Shown here: positions 31,045 to 42,220 of the stretch, in pieces
Layout: the number at the start of each line of letters is the position of its first letter
How positions within the stretch are numbered: the stretch's first letter is position 1
DNA from: Cymbomonas tetramitiformis
Taxonomy: Eukaryota > Chlorophyta > Pyramimonadophyceae > Pyramimonadales > Pyramimonadaceae
NCBI GenBank assembly: GCA_001247695.2
Contig: LGRX02035494.1
Coordinates: 1-64,000, forward strand
Direction: 5' to 3'
Length of the DNA stretch: 64,000 bases
The notes under the pieces: generated by a model
Told to the model about the DNA's origin: nothing
The model's database searches: none
Seen by the model: only the letters and a program-made list of their open reading frames with translations
Translations under genes and position numbers: made by a program

Positions 31045-31670
31045 ATTTTTCCGGGAGCAAATTTTGACAATTTCCGCTGCAAACCATGACACCTCGATTC
31101 CAGCGCGGATTTCCGGTGCAAAAGCTCTTCGGTGCAAAAGTTGATTGTACCGGACACAGTGAAAAAACTTATGAATTTCCGGTGCAAAACCGTAGATTAT
31201 AGAAGCAAAGCTGGCGGTGGCGGTGGGGGTGGTCCGCGGGTGGTACTCGGGCGGTGCATGGGCCGGGGAGGGGGGTGGAGGTTGGCGGGGGGAGGGGGCA
31301 TCTCAGCGTCTCAGTAGTGAACTTCCTAACCCCCCACCCCCTCCCCTCACCCCCAACCACCCACCCCCGGCCCACGCACCGCCCGAGTACCACCCGCGCA
31401 TCACTGCCCCCACCGCCAGCGCCAGCTATGCTTCTAGAATCTACGGTTGTGTACTGGAAACCTATAAGTTTTTTCATTGTTTCCGGTACAATCAACTTTT
31501 GCACCAGGAATATTCATTGTTCCGAAAATTCATAAGAAAGTACATATTTTTGTAGCAAATATCAATTGTACCGTAAACAATCAATATTTGCTATAGAAAT
31601 ATCCATTGTTCCTGAAATCTATAGCAAAAGTTGTGTGTTCCCGGTACAATCAAAATTTGCTCCCAGAATA
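31045..31670. mobile_element. Foldback (palindromic) element, ~620 bp
   Basis: The left half (31045-31318) and right half (31319-31670) are inverted copies centred near 31318. The same frames, beginning MQKLIVP and continuing to RVVLGRC, appear on the plus strand at 31132 and on the minus strand from 31504, which is how the palindrome shows itself. Outer arms repeat GGTGCAAAAGTTGATTGTAC and GGGAGCAAATTTTGA. The centre is very GC-rich (GGGGGTGG against CCACCCCC). This is the structure of a foldback or MITE-type element. No transposase is present. Confidence 0.8.
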
Positions 31671-32711
31671 ATATACGTAAACCCATTTTAGAACCGCTGA
31701 GAAATGGTGTATGCCGATGTCGTGTGCGCGCTCATGTAGTATGTGGATGTACGCACAGTATGCATGCACCGTTTATGCGAGCATACGAGCATACAGCGTA
31801 TATGTATGTCATATCATTGTTCCTTCGTGGTCATTCATCATTACGTTGATCATTGTCGCGTTACATATAGCTTTTGGCATAGGGACCCCGGTTTGGTTCT
31901 TTAATAATTCGACGGCTGCACTTTTGATGTGTTCGACTTTGCGGTTGTTCGACGCGACGCCAATTCATAATTTATATAAGTACACCAGAGGCATGTATGC
32001 ACCCACGCATAACGTGCTATTTGCTCTCCCTATTCTCCCCCGACATTATCACTCAATTAATATCACTCAAGTAATAAGGCTTCAGTAGTAATGATGCAGC
32101 GGTTTTGTACACTTGGTCCATCTACACAACGGGAATGCCGAAGCTTCCAATATGCGCACCAAAGCTTCGCGGGGCAGCACTCCTAATCCCTCCAGGTGGC
32201 CTGTGTTTGAACAACGATGGTCTGAGCAGTCATTAAGGCTGAAGCGACAAACCGTCACAAGTTTAACTTATCACGTGCAATGAGCGTGCACTTATCCGCG
32301 CTCTGAAGCAACGAGTTGGGACAAGGCACAAGGGAGAACTGACACAAGCAAGGGAATATCCCCATCATGGGAGCATCAATCGACACCCTCAGACAACTGA
32401 CAACATATATGATGATATTGATCATAATGATCTGGTAACAAACGTGGCATCGATTCACCTTCGAGCCGGTGGGCGCGGCATGCAGCGGCATGTCCGAGCA
32501 GCAAGCATTGTGCCGCGTCCTTGAAGGCCTTTGGGAAGAGGTGGTGAGCCCTAGGGCACCAGGGCTCACCACTCAGTGCCAACTCGAGCTCTTGGCTCAC
32601 CGCCTGTAAGTAATTGCCAACCCGGAGGCATTCACAAACTTGAATATAAGTAGCACCTTCACGCTATCCTCTAAGAGATTGAATGAATCGCACGACAACA
32701 CCAAGGCGTTT
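31671..32711. other. Region without a confident gene; possible last exon of the ankyrin gene
   Basis: Mostly AT-rich. On the minus strand about 32600-32460 there is a reading stretch ending near HRLEG before a GTGAATC donor-like site. It could be a C-terminal exon of the ankyrin gene, but nothing fixes its frame. Nothing else is seen. Confidence 0.35.
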
Positions 32712-33155
32712 ATCTAAGGCTCTGCCACCGGGTCTCCCGCGTGTGCTCTAAGGCTCTGCCACCGGATCTCCCGGGTGTGCTCTAAGGCTCTGCCACCGGG
32801 TCTCCCGGGTGTGCTCTAAGGCTCTGCCACCGGGTCTCCTGGGTGTGCTCTAAGGCTCTGCCACCTGGTCTCCCGGGTGTGCTCTAAGGCTCTGCCACCT
32901 GCCTCCGGTGTGCTCTAAGGCCTGCCACCGGGTCTCCTCGGGTGTGCTCTAAGGCTCTGCCACCGGGTCTCCCCGGGTGTGCTCTAAGGCTCTGCCACCA
33001 AGTCTCCCCGGGTGTGCTCTAAGGCTCTGCCACCGGGTCTCCCCGGTGCTCAAGGCTCCAAGCAACCTGGTCTCCTGGGTGTGCTCAAAGGCTCTGCCAC
33101 CGGGTCTCCCGGGTGTGCTCTAAGGCTCTGCCACCGGGTCTCCTGGGTGTGCGGC
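32712..33155 (+). repeat. ~34-36 bp minisatellite, about 13 copies
   Basis: Tandem units of GTGCTCTAAGGCTCTGCCAC followed by CGGGTCTCCCGG, with small indels. It lies downstream of, or in the last intron of, the minus-strand ankyrin gene. Confidence 0.92.
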
Positions 33156-33378
33156 GTGTTACATGCAAAACGAGGTCACATCACTCATCGATTCCCCAAG
33201 ATGCCAAGACACCCGACCTCTCTTCTTCAGCCTCTGCCTAATTTGTCTTCACCAGGAAGGAAAAATATCTAATTTAAATCCCCTCTGCAAAAACCTGGGC
33301 AAGGTAGGTGCGCCTCGTAGCGTTGGGATCATAAACCAACACCACCCAGGTCACCTCGTGGCGTCTGTGTTTCGACCC

Positions 33379-33640
33379 CTTCCAGACCCGCAATGGAATC
33401 CGGCCTGCCAGGGAAATGGCGACTCGGACACAGACGCCGCACCTTCCAGACCCGCGATGGAATCCGGCCTGCCAGGGAAGTGGCGACTCGGACACAGACG
33501 CCGCACCTTCCAGACCCGCGATGGAATCCGGCCTGCCGGGGAAATGGCGACTCGGACACAGACGCCGCACCTTCCAGACCCGCGATGGAATCCAGCCTGC
33601 CAGGGAAATGGCGACTCGGACACAGACGCCGCACCTTGCA
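33379..33640 (+). repeat. 64 bp tandem repeat, 4 copies
   Basis: Copies beginning CTTCCAGACCCGCGATGGAA start at 33379, 33443, 33507 and 33571. The last copy ends at the donor site (33634-33633, minus strand) of an ankyrin exon, so the intron has been extended by duplication starting right at the splice site. Confidence 0.92.
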
Positions 33641-36600
33641 GTAAGCGGTTTGCCCGTTCTCATCCGCATGTGCCAGCTGCTGCGCAGGGTCAGACCCCGG
33701 TGCGTAGAGCAGTGCCTCCACGGCTTCCAAGCTTCCCGATAGCGCTGCGTAGTGCAGGGCGCTTGACCCCTGCCCGCCACAAACCGCCCCTAGACAAGCT
33801 CCGTAGTGAACGCATGCGTGCAACAACAGTTGGCGCGGCAGCCATAATGAATGAAACGGAAATCTATCCGTTGGCGGACATGAGGAATGCCTGTCAAAGC
33901 CGCATGGCCTGCGCCAGTTCTTGGCATAAGCTTTGCGCTGTCGGCACAACGTGGGAATGCTGAGAGTGTGTAGCACCTCTGTGTCCGTGGCCTGTATGTG
34001 TATATTGTCAGCTGCAAGAAGCGCTGCTACCTGGCAGCCATCCTTGCCCACCCGCCCGTCACTTAGCAGCGGCACCACGTGGCAGCCATCCTTGCCCACC
34101 CGCCCGTCACTTAGCAGCGGCACCACGTGGCAGCCATCCTTGTCCACCCGCCCGTCACTTAGCAGCGGCACCACGTGCAGCCATCCTGTCCACCTGCCCG
34201 TCACCTAGCAGCGGCACCACGGCAGCCATCCTTGCCCACCCGTCCGTCACTTAGCAGCGGCACCACGTGGCAGCCATCCTTGCCCACCCGCCCGTCACTT
34301 TGCAGCGGCACCACGTGGCAGCCATCCTTGTCCACCTGCCCGTCACTTAGCAGCGGCACCACGTGCCAGCCTATGAGAGATCGTATGTTAGATTTTTTTA
34401 TGAAATCATTAAGCAATGTGCAGCGTGCACATTCCCTGAAAACGACCTCCAAAAAGAAATGGAACGGCACATTTGTATCCTTTGTTGTTTTCATGTCGTG
34501 CAATGCTCAACATCGGCCATCTTGCTTTTGAAGACGTTTCATGTGCAAAAGGAAACAGAGATTGACCGATAGCTAGAAACACAGGGATATGAACGGGCAG
34601 CAGATCTTCTAGCAAACAGCAGGAGCTCTAAAGCAATAAACCAGAAACAAAAAAACAAAAACTTTGATCAGTGAGGTAACTGATGTTTTCAGCAATTTGC
34701 ACGCAAGAGAAGAAAAGGATACCGTGCGCAGGGTGGTCGCACCGTCTGGGGCCCTCCCTGCTGCGCTGCCAGCATGAGCGGTGTGCAGCAGTTTCCAACC
34801 TGGTGCCTCACCTCCATCCGCCACGGGCTGAGAGCCTAGCTCCATTCGAGCTGCGTCACGATCCACCCATCGGCTTGCCTGGCTAAGGACCTTGCTCAGA
34901 TGCCCCCCATCGGCTTGCGATCTGATGCATTCAGAGATGATGTTGACAGGATGCGCGTGAATGCCGGTATCAAGCACCTTCTGCTTTGCATTTGGCGCTG
35001 CTCCTCGCTCCAATAGCTGGTGCACGGCGCCTGAGTTACCCCTCTCCGCCGCCACGTGGAGGGCACTGCGCCCTGCATACATCCCTTCCGCTCCCCTGAG
35101 TTACCCCTCTCCGCCGCCACGTGGAGGGCACTGCGCCCTGCATACATCCCTTCCGCTCCCCATGTCTTTGTCATGACTCATTGCCGCTATGACTTTGTGG
35201 TCACTGCGAGAATAACAGAAGGTGCATCTGGGGAAGTAATCGGGGTTGGAGGCATGCAAGGCTACAAGGCGGGTGCTGCGCTTGTACCGGCATGATCACA
35301 TGCATTCACGTTCGCCCCAGCGTCGAGCAAAAGCTGCACCTGGGAGATGGCCCCACAGCAGGCAGATTCCCCACACGTCACTTGGACAAAGTTGCCACAA
35401 TAACGCTGGCTCAGGCGTATTCCACACCCATGGCACTGCAAAGTTCTCACAGACAAAATCGTAAACCGCTCGCAGGCTCTGCAGATCCTGGGACTCTCTG
35501 GAGCTAACACATTTGTTGAGCAGGCAGGCGTGCCTCTGTACTCCGTATTTCGAGCCACCGGGCTGGGGCTCTGCACGCTTCAGCGCTGCTAAACAAGGTG
35601 GCAAGAAGGTGTGGTGGAGGCAGGTGAGGGCAGCGCGCATATGTGAGGCAAATGAGCGGATTAGGCACCACTCTCGGTGCCGCAGGCCTCTTGCAGTAGC
35701 ACGCCCGCGAAAGCGCCGCACTGCAAGCCACCGCACACGCAACAAGTGGCGATCAGACATTGTGGGTGGTGGATCAACGGCTGAGAAGGTATGCGTTCGC
35801 CGCGGTGCATCTCATGGGGTATCCTAGTCTCGTTCAGACGACATTCCGCCCTCCAGGAGCGATGCCGACACCACGATGTAAGGGCGCTGAGACGGCGAAT
35901 GGATGCTGAGGCAGGATAGCGCGTCCCTGGCGCGAGCAGTGTGGCGCCTTGGTGGATATCCAGGGAGCGGCGAAGCGCTGAGGAGAGGGCCCTACGTGCC
36001 ATAGGCTCCCTTGATGCACGGGTCGGCATTCTCGGAGAGCAGGTACACCACCAGCGCTTCGTGACCCTCGAACGCAGCCTGACCAGTGGCATCAATGGCC
36101 ATCAATTCGCGCTGAACACTTGACTTCAGCTCCGAGTAAACTTCAAGTACAAACAACAGGTTCTGCACATGATGCCGGCGGGTGGCTCATGTAACTCGGA
36201 CATGGAAATGCAGGTGAAGTTGCAGGTCGAGGGTGGCTCGTGTAGGTCAGACATAGGACAGCAGGTGAAGTTGCAGGTCGTGTACACAGTTCCCTACAGT
36301 CTCCGTCACGCGATGCTGCATTTGAGTACTTTCGAGGGAGTCTGCGGGTGCTCCACCGAATATAAGGGACACCAAATATGAGAAAATTTTAGGATGCTCG
36401 GGCCGTCGGATGGTCCTTAACACTGGCGTGATTACCAGCTTTTCGAAAATAAGAACCGTCCATTTCCCGATTTAACGAGTCCGCCCAGTGACTTATACTC
36501 GGTGGAGCACCCGCATCGCTTATAGTGCTCCGGAGAAATTGTTTGTATTAGGGTTCTTATCAGTATCTCTAGACAATATGATTCTATCAATGTGCAGTGC

Positions 36601-38096
36601 ACCTCGACCTTCTCAGAAGAAATACGGCAGACACCATCTCAGGCAGATGTGCTTCGGCGTGCCGGTCGGTCTACTAAAAGGCAGCCGCGCGCTGTTTCGG
36701 GTTATACACGAGCACATCTCATACGAGCGCCGTATCCTCTCGTACACTCATATGGTGCTAAGACGACTGTATTGGCGACTCTTTTGACGAGTCCCCTCAG
36801 GTGGGGACAGAAACATCTCAAGAGAGTGTCGGAAAATGAAAGAATGATAAACTCAAAGCAGCAGGCAGCGTAGGACGCACCAGGTGTAGCAGCTCCCAAT
36901 CTCGCGATTTCTCCCTAGCGTGACGGTCCCATCCCACACCCCTCGCCTCGATTCCACCTTTAAGGCACAAGCGCAGCTTCAACGCCAGGCCGGCGATAGC
37001 CAAGAAAGTGCACAAGTTTGCCTGGTCAAGGAGTCTATGCACGGGTACGGCAGCAAATGCCTGCGCTCTAGGATCTCACAGCTGATATGTGCCAACACTC
37101 TTTGACTCAAGCTAGGGTGGGACGATGAGGCACACTATCTTTTTCCTAAATGTATGAAAACAAAACTACCGGCAGGCATGGATGGCTACTGCCGACTGAA
37201 AGTTCTGAAGAGGATAAAGCACGTATGAAAGCTATGATTTGACGTACTTTCTCAATGGCGTTCTTGGCGACAATTTGCTGGCGGTATGGTCACGGTGTTC
37301 CTCTCAAGATGACCTAACTGGTTGGTCGCACCGCAAGAGAGGGCTACGTGGGAGTACTCTCGGAAGAGCTTGAGATTACCTCACAGTAGCAAAGCCATTC
37401 TTTACGAAGTACTCCACAATCTCCGTATGCCCTCGTTTTGCCTTAGAAACCCAAAGTGCGCAAGAAGACAAACCCCATCATCAGAATGCTCGCGACGGTC
37501 TCGACGTACACGCAATTGAGGAGGGCCACTGTACTTAATTTCGAACGGGGAGCTGAACGGCTCCGACCTCAGTAAACGCCGTAACAGCGGTATTAGAGGC
37601 ATATCAAATTGATAGCTACTTTATCAAAGTTGTACATCGGGAAATAGCTGAGAAAGGTCTATAGATGGCCAGGAAACTTCTCGGCAAGAAGCTCTCAGAC
37701 TTTCTTCGGTCCGAGCAACGTTTTGGCGGCGCAGCTTCTCTTGAACAAAACAGGAGTGCGTCCGCCTCGCAAGAGTTAGCAACAGAAGGAGGTCACAACA
37801 TAGCTGTTGAGCTTGCTGGCGATTATTGGACGCTTCGAAAGGCAACCGCAAGCCAAAAGGGACCCTACCGCGTCGTGAACGGGGAGGGAATGTTGGTGGT
37901 CACGTAACGCCGTGTTCGCCCCGTTATCGATGAGAAATGTGATGAGGGAGAGATTTCCGCGCTCTGATGAGATATGCAAAGCTGTACGTCCATCTGTGCG
38001 CTCTGCACTGTTCACGTTCGTTCCGTCTTCGAGGGAACTTGACAAAGCCTCGAGATCTCCCCTATCAGCAGCGTCGTGAAGCTCAGCTACCGTCAT
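33635..38096 (-). CDS. Ankyrin-repeat protein, multi-exon (3' end uncertain)
   Basis: Exon 1 is 38096-37904, starting MTVAELHDAADRGDLEAL and including GRTALHISSERGNLSL, two typical ankyrin helices. Further exons carry the same consensus: 37441-37380 (RGHTEIVEYFVKNG), about 36110-35996 (EGHEALVVYLLSENADP), about 35339-35288 (VQLLLDAGANVNACD), 35072-34978 (GRSALHVAAERGNSG) and 33769-33635 (GSSALHYAALSGSLEAVEAL). Phases agree exactly for the last three, which join into continuous repeats ending GANVNACDHAGRSALHVAAE and NAKQKGSSALHYAA. Junctions between the first three exons do not all fit, so exons are missing or decayed. Ankyrin repeats bind proteins; the partner is unknown. Introns contain 48, 64 and 65 bp tandem repeats. 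A terminal exon below 32600 is possible. Confidence 0.7.
34026..34370 (+). repeat. 48 bp tandem repeat, about 7 copies
   Basis: Units of CAGCCATCCTTGCCCACCCG followed by CCCGTCACTTAGCAGCGGCA and CCACGTGG, with a few base changes and one shortened copy near 34175. In an intron of the ankyrin gene. Confidence 0.92.
35031..35160 (+). repeat. 65 bp tandem duplication of an ankyrin exon start
   Basis: The segment starting CTGAGTTACCCCTCTCCGCC at 35031 is repeated exactly at 35096. It contains the minus-strand acceptor (TATGCAG) and the first 42 coding bases of the exon 35072-34978, so the gene has two alternative acceptors. Use of the distal one would shift the frame by two bases. Confidence 0.85.
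36175..36285 (+). repeat. ~52 bp diverged tandem duplication
   Basis: Two copies sharing GGTGGCTC(A/G)TGTA and CAGGTGAAGTTGCAGGTCG, diverged at several bases. Intronic in the ankyrin gene. Confidence 0.6.
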
Positions 38097-38612
38097 CCCT
38101 GTGCAGAAGTACTTCCAAGCACACTGCTTGACGTTTTGACACTAGTTTTTAAGGATCTTTGAGATGATCGAAGTTGTTTAGTGCAGCCGAGAGGTCGGTA
38201 GGTGCGCAGTGCAGTAAGTGCAAGGGCGGTGTTCCCTTGGCACGTTAGCTGCTATGCTACTCGCGTCACCTTAGCAGTTTTTAATTTACCTCGACAAATA
38301 CATGCCAATCATCAGCACCGTTAACTTGATCGTTAAGCGTGAAAAACCATGGACATTCACACGACAGGTATGTACTGTTCAATTGGTATCTGACTAGCCT
38401 ACCCTAAACTTTGAGTATGTACTTTGCCCCTAACTACCTACTCTGGAACCCGAGTCTCCGGACCGAAATAGCGCGAATATTACTTAGGGTTTGTAACGCA
38501 GATTGAGCTTATGGGCGTCCGGAGACTCTGGAAGTACTTGTCAGGGGGGGTCCTCCGAATCCCCTAAAATTTGTATGGTGGCAGCAGGGGGTTATATAAT
38601 GCAGGTTTACTG
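38097..38612. other. Upstream flank of the ankyrin gene; no gene seen
   Basis: Between the ankyrin start codon and the target duplication of the LTR element at 38613. No repeat or motif can be supported. Confidence 0.4.
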
Positions 38613-38617
38613 CTTGA

Positions 38618-38849
38618 TGATGGAGAACCTGAAATATATATATCATATATATATATATACACAGGTTGGTCGGGCACTCGCAGAGACATACGGAGACTTA
38701 GATGAGATAATAAAATAGCTTAGGTGTTTTATTATCGGACGGAACTGAAGGCAGGCAAGATGCAAGTGACACTACACGGCGAGGGGTGACACAGGAAGAG
38801 ACAGTCACCCCCATTTTATGGGGGGGCGAAAGTCTGTCTCCCCATGACA
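38618..38849 (-). repeat. 3' LTR of element B
   Basis: Minus-strand sequence starting TGTCATGGGG or TCATGGGG and ending CTCCATCA. It has a TATATATATGATATATATA tract and an AATAAAA signal, and differs from the right copy at a few bases. Confidence 0.85.
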
Positions 38850-39276
38850 CCACCTCACCCCGAAGGTGTGAGGTGCCACGATGCCAACTTGCCAAGCCAG
38901 GCCTAAGATGCTACGGCAAGCACAAAGGCGAAACCCTAAGGAAACATACATCTCGTGAGACCCAAAGGGGTCTTTTTCAACCCAACTAGTGTGGCTCAGC
39001 CTGCGTTGGTCTCTAGATGCGTGCTCTAGGGGCTTACGCCCATGCATGTGCTGCGGGGATAAGCTACTCCCGCAGGCCAGCCGGCATTCCTAGGCACCAG
39101 CGGTCGAGGGTGGATGGCGGCGTAGCTCTCGATGGTGGATGAGGTCGAGCGCCGCCAGGATGCGGTCAACCAACGCCCACGCGGTGCGGGGCGAGGGTGG
39201 GCGGCACCACCAGAGCGCGTGCGGTGACTGGCACTCTGAGAGAGGGGCGAAGGTGGAAAATGCGGTGCGGCTCCAC

Positions 39277-39579
39277 TCACGCAAGCGCGAAAGCAGAGAG
39301 GAGAAGCGGCGGGATGAGGGCTGCAACACCACCAAACACCACCACGCAGTGGCCAAGGGGCACGCAGGGTGGAGGGAAGAGTGGAGGATGCTGCAGGGTG
39401 AGCTCGTAGTGGTCAAAGCTCATGTTGACGATGAGGGTGATGGACTTGACTTTGGTGTCTGGTGCATAAGCACCACCAGACACCACCAGATCGTAGCCAG
39501 GGGTAAGTCCACGTAGCCGAACCACCTGCAGCGCGGAGGCAACTGCAGAAATGCGCGAACGCTGATGATACGAAGCCAT
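39277..39579 (-). CDS. Conserved ~100-residue ORF of the copia-like family (element B copy)
   Basis: 100 residues beginning MASYHQRSRISAV and containing VVSGGAYAPDTKVKSI, FDHYEL and PPPCVPLGHC. It matches the plus-strand ORF at 40843-41259 throughout, including an in-frame one-codon length difference, as expected for selection on protein. I recognise no family. In element order it lies just before the 3' LTR. Confidence 0.5.
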   Translation of the reverse strand: MASYHQRSRISAVASALQVVRLRGLTPGYDLVVSGGAYAPDTKVKSITLIVNMSFDHYELTLQHPPLFPPPCVPLGHCVVVFGGVAALIPPLLLSAFALA

Positions 39580-39799
39580 GGCAGCTGCAAGCTGGAAAAT
39601 CTGGAGCCCAAAACCTAGGGTTCCCAAACGAAAACGTAACTTTCGCTAAAAATAACCAAATCGAACGATGAAAAAGTCAAATTGGGGTAGATTTTGACGA
39701 GGAACACGGCGGTGAGGTCAAAAAAATCGTGCGGTAAGCCAATTCTCCGGCAGCAGAGGTGCTGCTGGCCAGAGTGTTGAAGGCGAAGATGTCGGAATA

Positions 39800-40058
39800 G
39801 TCACGGGGGATGCAACTTTCACCCCCTGTATAAGGGTGACTGTTGCCCCCCTTCTGCTGTCACCCCTCACTGTGCTGTGACTCTCTGCTGTGTCACTTGC
39901 TGCAGCATCACCAACCGCTAGGAATATTAAAACACTATCTATATTCTAATATTCACTTGAGTATGTATCTGAAACCCTGAGCTCACGGCTTCAGCTTTCT
40001 TCTCTGTGAAAGCTTATAATATATTACAGCAGTATATATTATTTTAGCTTTCCCGTCA
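39800..40058 (+). repeat. 5' LTR of element A
   Basis: Starts TCACGGGGG, ends CCCGTCA, with a poly-A-signal-like AATATTAAAA and a TATAATATATTA stretch. It differs from the 3' copy at only about four positions. Confidence 0.85.
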
Positions 40059-40070
40059 GGTTATGGGCTG
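40059..40070 (+). promoter_or_regulatory. Primer-binding site of element A (half tRNA-iMet type)
   Basis: GGTTATGGGC directly follows the LTR. It is complementary to the conserved initiator tRNA-Met anticodon-arm sequence GCCCATAACC, as in copia elements primed by a cleaved tRNA. Confidence 0.75.
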
Positions 40071-40129
40071 CACCACTTGAAGCGGTGGTCTCTTTTTTTT
40101 CGGTCCTTACTCTCGTCATCGCATCTCCA

Positions 40130-40830
40130 GCGACGTCGCGTCTCCAGCGACCGCATCTCCAGCGAACCCTTGTTTACATCTCCAGCAACGCCCCGCTGTT
40201 ACCGTAAGATTACGGCTACGGGAATCATCTGGGCGTGCCGTATCACGCCACTTTCGGCTTCATTAGCATCTCCAGCTACGAGACCGACTACAATCTATTC
40301 GCGGTTGTGCCTCTCCGAACAGCAGCACCCCTTCTGCACGAATATTGGCTCACCGCACGGTATTTTTGACGTCACCAGCGTGTTCCTTGTCAAAAATCAC
40401 CTCAATTTGACTTCCCCATCACTGGAAGTTATCAATTTTGCGGAAAGTTACGGTTTCGCCTTCGCACCCTATCTTTTCTTCACATAATTTTGCAGTCTGC
40501 AGCTTGCATCTCCAGCGAGCGCCCTTCTGCTACCGCCGGTGTGCGCCAGCGGGTCGACATTTCGGCGTGACGTATCTCGCCACTGTTGGCCTCACGACAC
40601 CTCCATCTACGACTACGACGACATCATCTTCTAAGCCTTCGCCTTCCTGGACAGCAGCACCGCTTCTGCCGGAATATCGGCTTACCGCACGACTTTTTTG
40701 ACGTCACCGGCGTCTTCCTCGTCAAAATTCACCCCAATTTGACTTTTCCATCGCTGGAAATTGTCAATTTTACGAGAAGTTGTTGTTTTTCACTTGGAAC
40801 CCTATCTTGCCTTCGCAGAATTCTGCAGTC
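40130..40830 (+). repeat. Diverged ~300 bp internal duplication of element A
   Basis: Two copies (about 40145-40495 and 40500-40820) share GCATCTCCAGC, TTTTTGACGTCACC, CAATTTGACTT, TATCAATTTTG/GTCAATTTTA and CTGCAGTCTGCAG landmarks in order. Short CATCTCCAGCGA units recur five times at 40120-40195. The second copy is also matched by element B on the minus strand (39800-39640). Confidence 0.65.
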
Positions 40831-40842
40831 TGCAGTGGGACT

Positions 40843-41259
40843 ATGTCCACTGAGCGACAACGTGCGCGCATGGCCGCTGTTCAGGCTGCCCTAGGGACTG
40901 TTCGGGTACATCGACGAGATTCTACAACTGGATATAGTGTGGTGGTGTCTGGTGGTGCTCATGCACCAAACGCCAAACTCAAGTCCATCGCTTTCGCCAT
41001 CGTCAACCAGAGCTTTGACTTCTACGAGCTCGCCCCGCGGCATCCTCAGCTTTGCCCTCCACCTTGCGCGCCTCTTGGCCGCTGTCTGGTGGTGGCGTGT
41101 GGTGGTGCTGCTGCACCCATCGCGTCCATTCTCCTTTCTGCTTTCGCCATCATGTGCGGGGAGGATCCACACCGCGTTTTTTACCTCACGTCCATTGCCA
41201 CGCCCGCTCTGGTCGTGCCAGGCCTCGTTGGGTCGTGGCACCGCAGGGGTATCGGTTAA
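40843..41259 (+). CDS. Conserved ORF of the copia-like family (element A copy)
   Basis: 138 residues from ATG 40843, beginning MSTERQRARMAAV and containing VVSGGAHAPNAKLKSI, SFDFYELAP and PPPCAPLGRC. It is the longer homologue of the minus-strand ORF at 39277-39579. It ends just before a 13-base A run (41260-41272) and about 190 bases before the 3' LTR. No known domain is recognised. It is not a reverse transcriptase, integrase or protease fragment that I can see. Confidence 0.55.
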   Translation: MSTERQRARMAAVQAALGTVRVHRRDSTTGYSVVVSGGAHAPNAKLKSIAFAIVNQSFDFYELAPRHPQLCPPPCAPLGRCLVVACGGAAAPIASILLSAFAIMCGEDPHRVFYLTSIATPALVVPGLVGSWHRRGIG

Positions 41260-41430
41260 AAAAAAAAAAAAATGAGCAAAAGAATGAACAACCCTAGAAA
41301 TTGTCCGATCGTGTGATGTGCCTGCTAGATTCTAAGATGACGCCGGCAGGGCCATTCTAGTCGGGTTGAAAAAGGCCCCTTAGATCCGAACAGTCTTGCA
41401 GGCCCGCGTAACACTTGCATTTGGTCACCT

Positions 41431-41451
41431 CACACCTACGGGGTGAGGTGG
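41431..41451 (+). promoter_or_regulatory. Hairpin with polypurine tract before the element A 3' LTR
   Basis: CCTCACACC TACG GGGTGAGG forms a stem, and its 3' arm is the purine tract next to the LTR. The same hairpin precedes the 3' LTRs near 15147 and 38849 (minus). Confidence 0.75.
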
Positions 41452-41711
41452 TGTCACGGGGGGTGCAACTTTCACCCCCTGTATAAGGGTGACTGTTGCC
41501 CCCCTTCTGCTGTCACCCCTCACTGTGCTGTGACTCTCGGCTGTGTCACTTGCTGCAGCATCACCAACCGCTAGGAATATTAAAACACTATCTATATTCT
41601 AATATTCACTTGAGTATGTATCTGAAACCCTGAGCTCACGGCTTCAGCTTTCTTCTCTGTGAAAGCTTATAATATATTACAGCAGTATATATCATTTTAG
41701 CTTTCCCGTCA
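41452..41711 (+). repeat. 3' LTR of element A
   Basis: Near-identical to 39800-40058. It is preceded by the purine tract. Confidence 0.85.
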
Positions 41712-41793
41712 GCGCTCTCTGTCGGGGCATCGCGCGGCTATGGGCGGCGCGACTGTTGGGGGCGCGCGGCTATGGGCGGCACGATTGTATCCT

Positions 41794-41958
41794 TCATGAA
41801 ATAGAACGTAATGAAGATGTCCCTACAATTCTACGGCGTCCACGGGATGAAACAGGGGTACTCTGCGAACTCGAGGGCGATTGTGACGGGGCGGCGGCCT
41901 GTTGCGTGCGGGCAGCACGCAGAGCTGAACCAAGCCATTCACGTCGGGTAGAGGCCAT
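41794..41958 (-). CDS. Small ORF (54 residues) in the 5' part of element B
   Basis: Starts MASTRREWLGSALRAARTQQ and is Ser/Arg/Gln-rich. It lies about 250 bases after the element B 5' LTR, where a Gag start would be. The rest may have been removed by the element A insertion. No family recognised. Confidence 0.3.
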   Translation of the reverse strand: MASTRREWLGSALRAARTQQAAAPSQSPSSSQSTPVSSRGRRRIVGTSSLRSIS

Positions 41959-42220
41959 TGTGGGGATAAAATAACGTTTGTCCAGCGGTAAATTGGAGCA
42001 CACCGGGTGTGCGGCAAAAAAAAACGGTGGCAGATGTCGAATAGATGTCGGGAGGCGGCTTAATGTTGTGTCGGCCGGTGCTGATGTAAGGCGGTACGGC
42101 GCTGATGTCGGGATGTCGGGAGATGTCGAATAGATGTCGGGTAGAATCACGGGGCGTGAAGCGATCTTGTCAACGAGTCAACGAGGCACGTAAGAATAAG
42201 CGTGTAAGGGCACCATAACC

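Larger units (their letters stand above)
39800..41711 (+). mobile_element. Non-autonomous copia-like LTR element A nested in element B
   Basis: Direct repeats 39800-40058 and 41452-41711 (about 260 bp, near-identical, ending CCCGTCA) flank 1.39 kb. Right after the 5' LTR is GGTTATGGGC (40059-40068), the primer-binding sequence complementary to the anticodon arm of initiator tRNA-Met used by copia-type elements. Before the 3' LTR is the hairpin CACACCTACGGGGTGAGGTG with its purine tract (41431-41451). It lies within element B in opposite orientation. No target duplication was found. The interior contains a roughly 300 bp diverged internal duplication and one ORF. Confidence 0.85.

Noticed and set aside
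31132..31504. Two homologous glycine-rich proteins on opposite strands
   Set aside because: They are the two arms of one palindromic element; homology reflects symmetry of the DNA, not coding.
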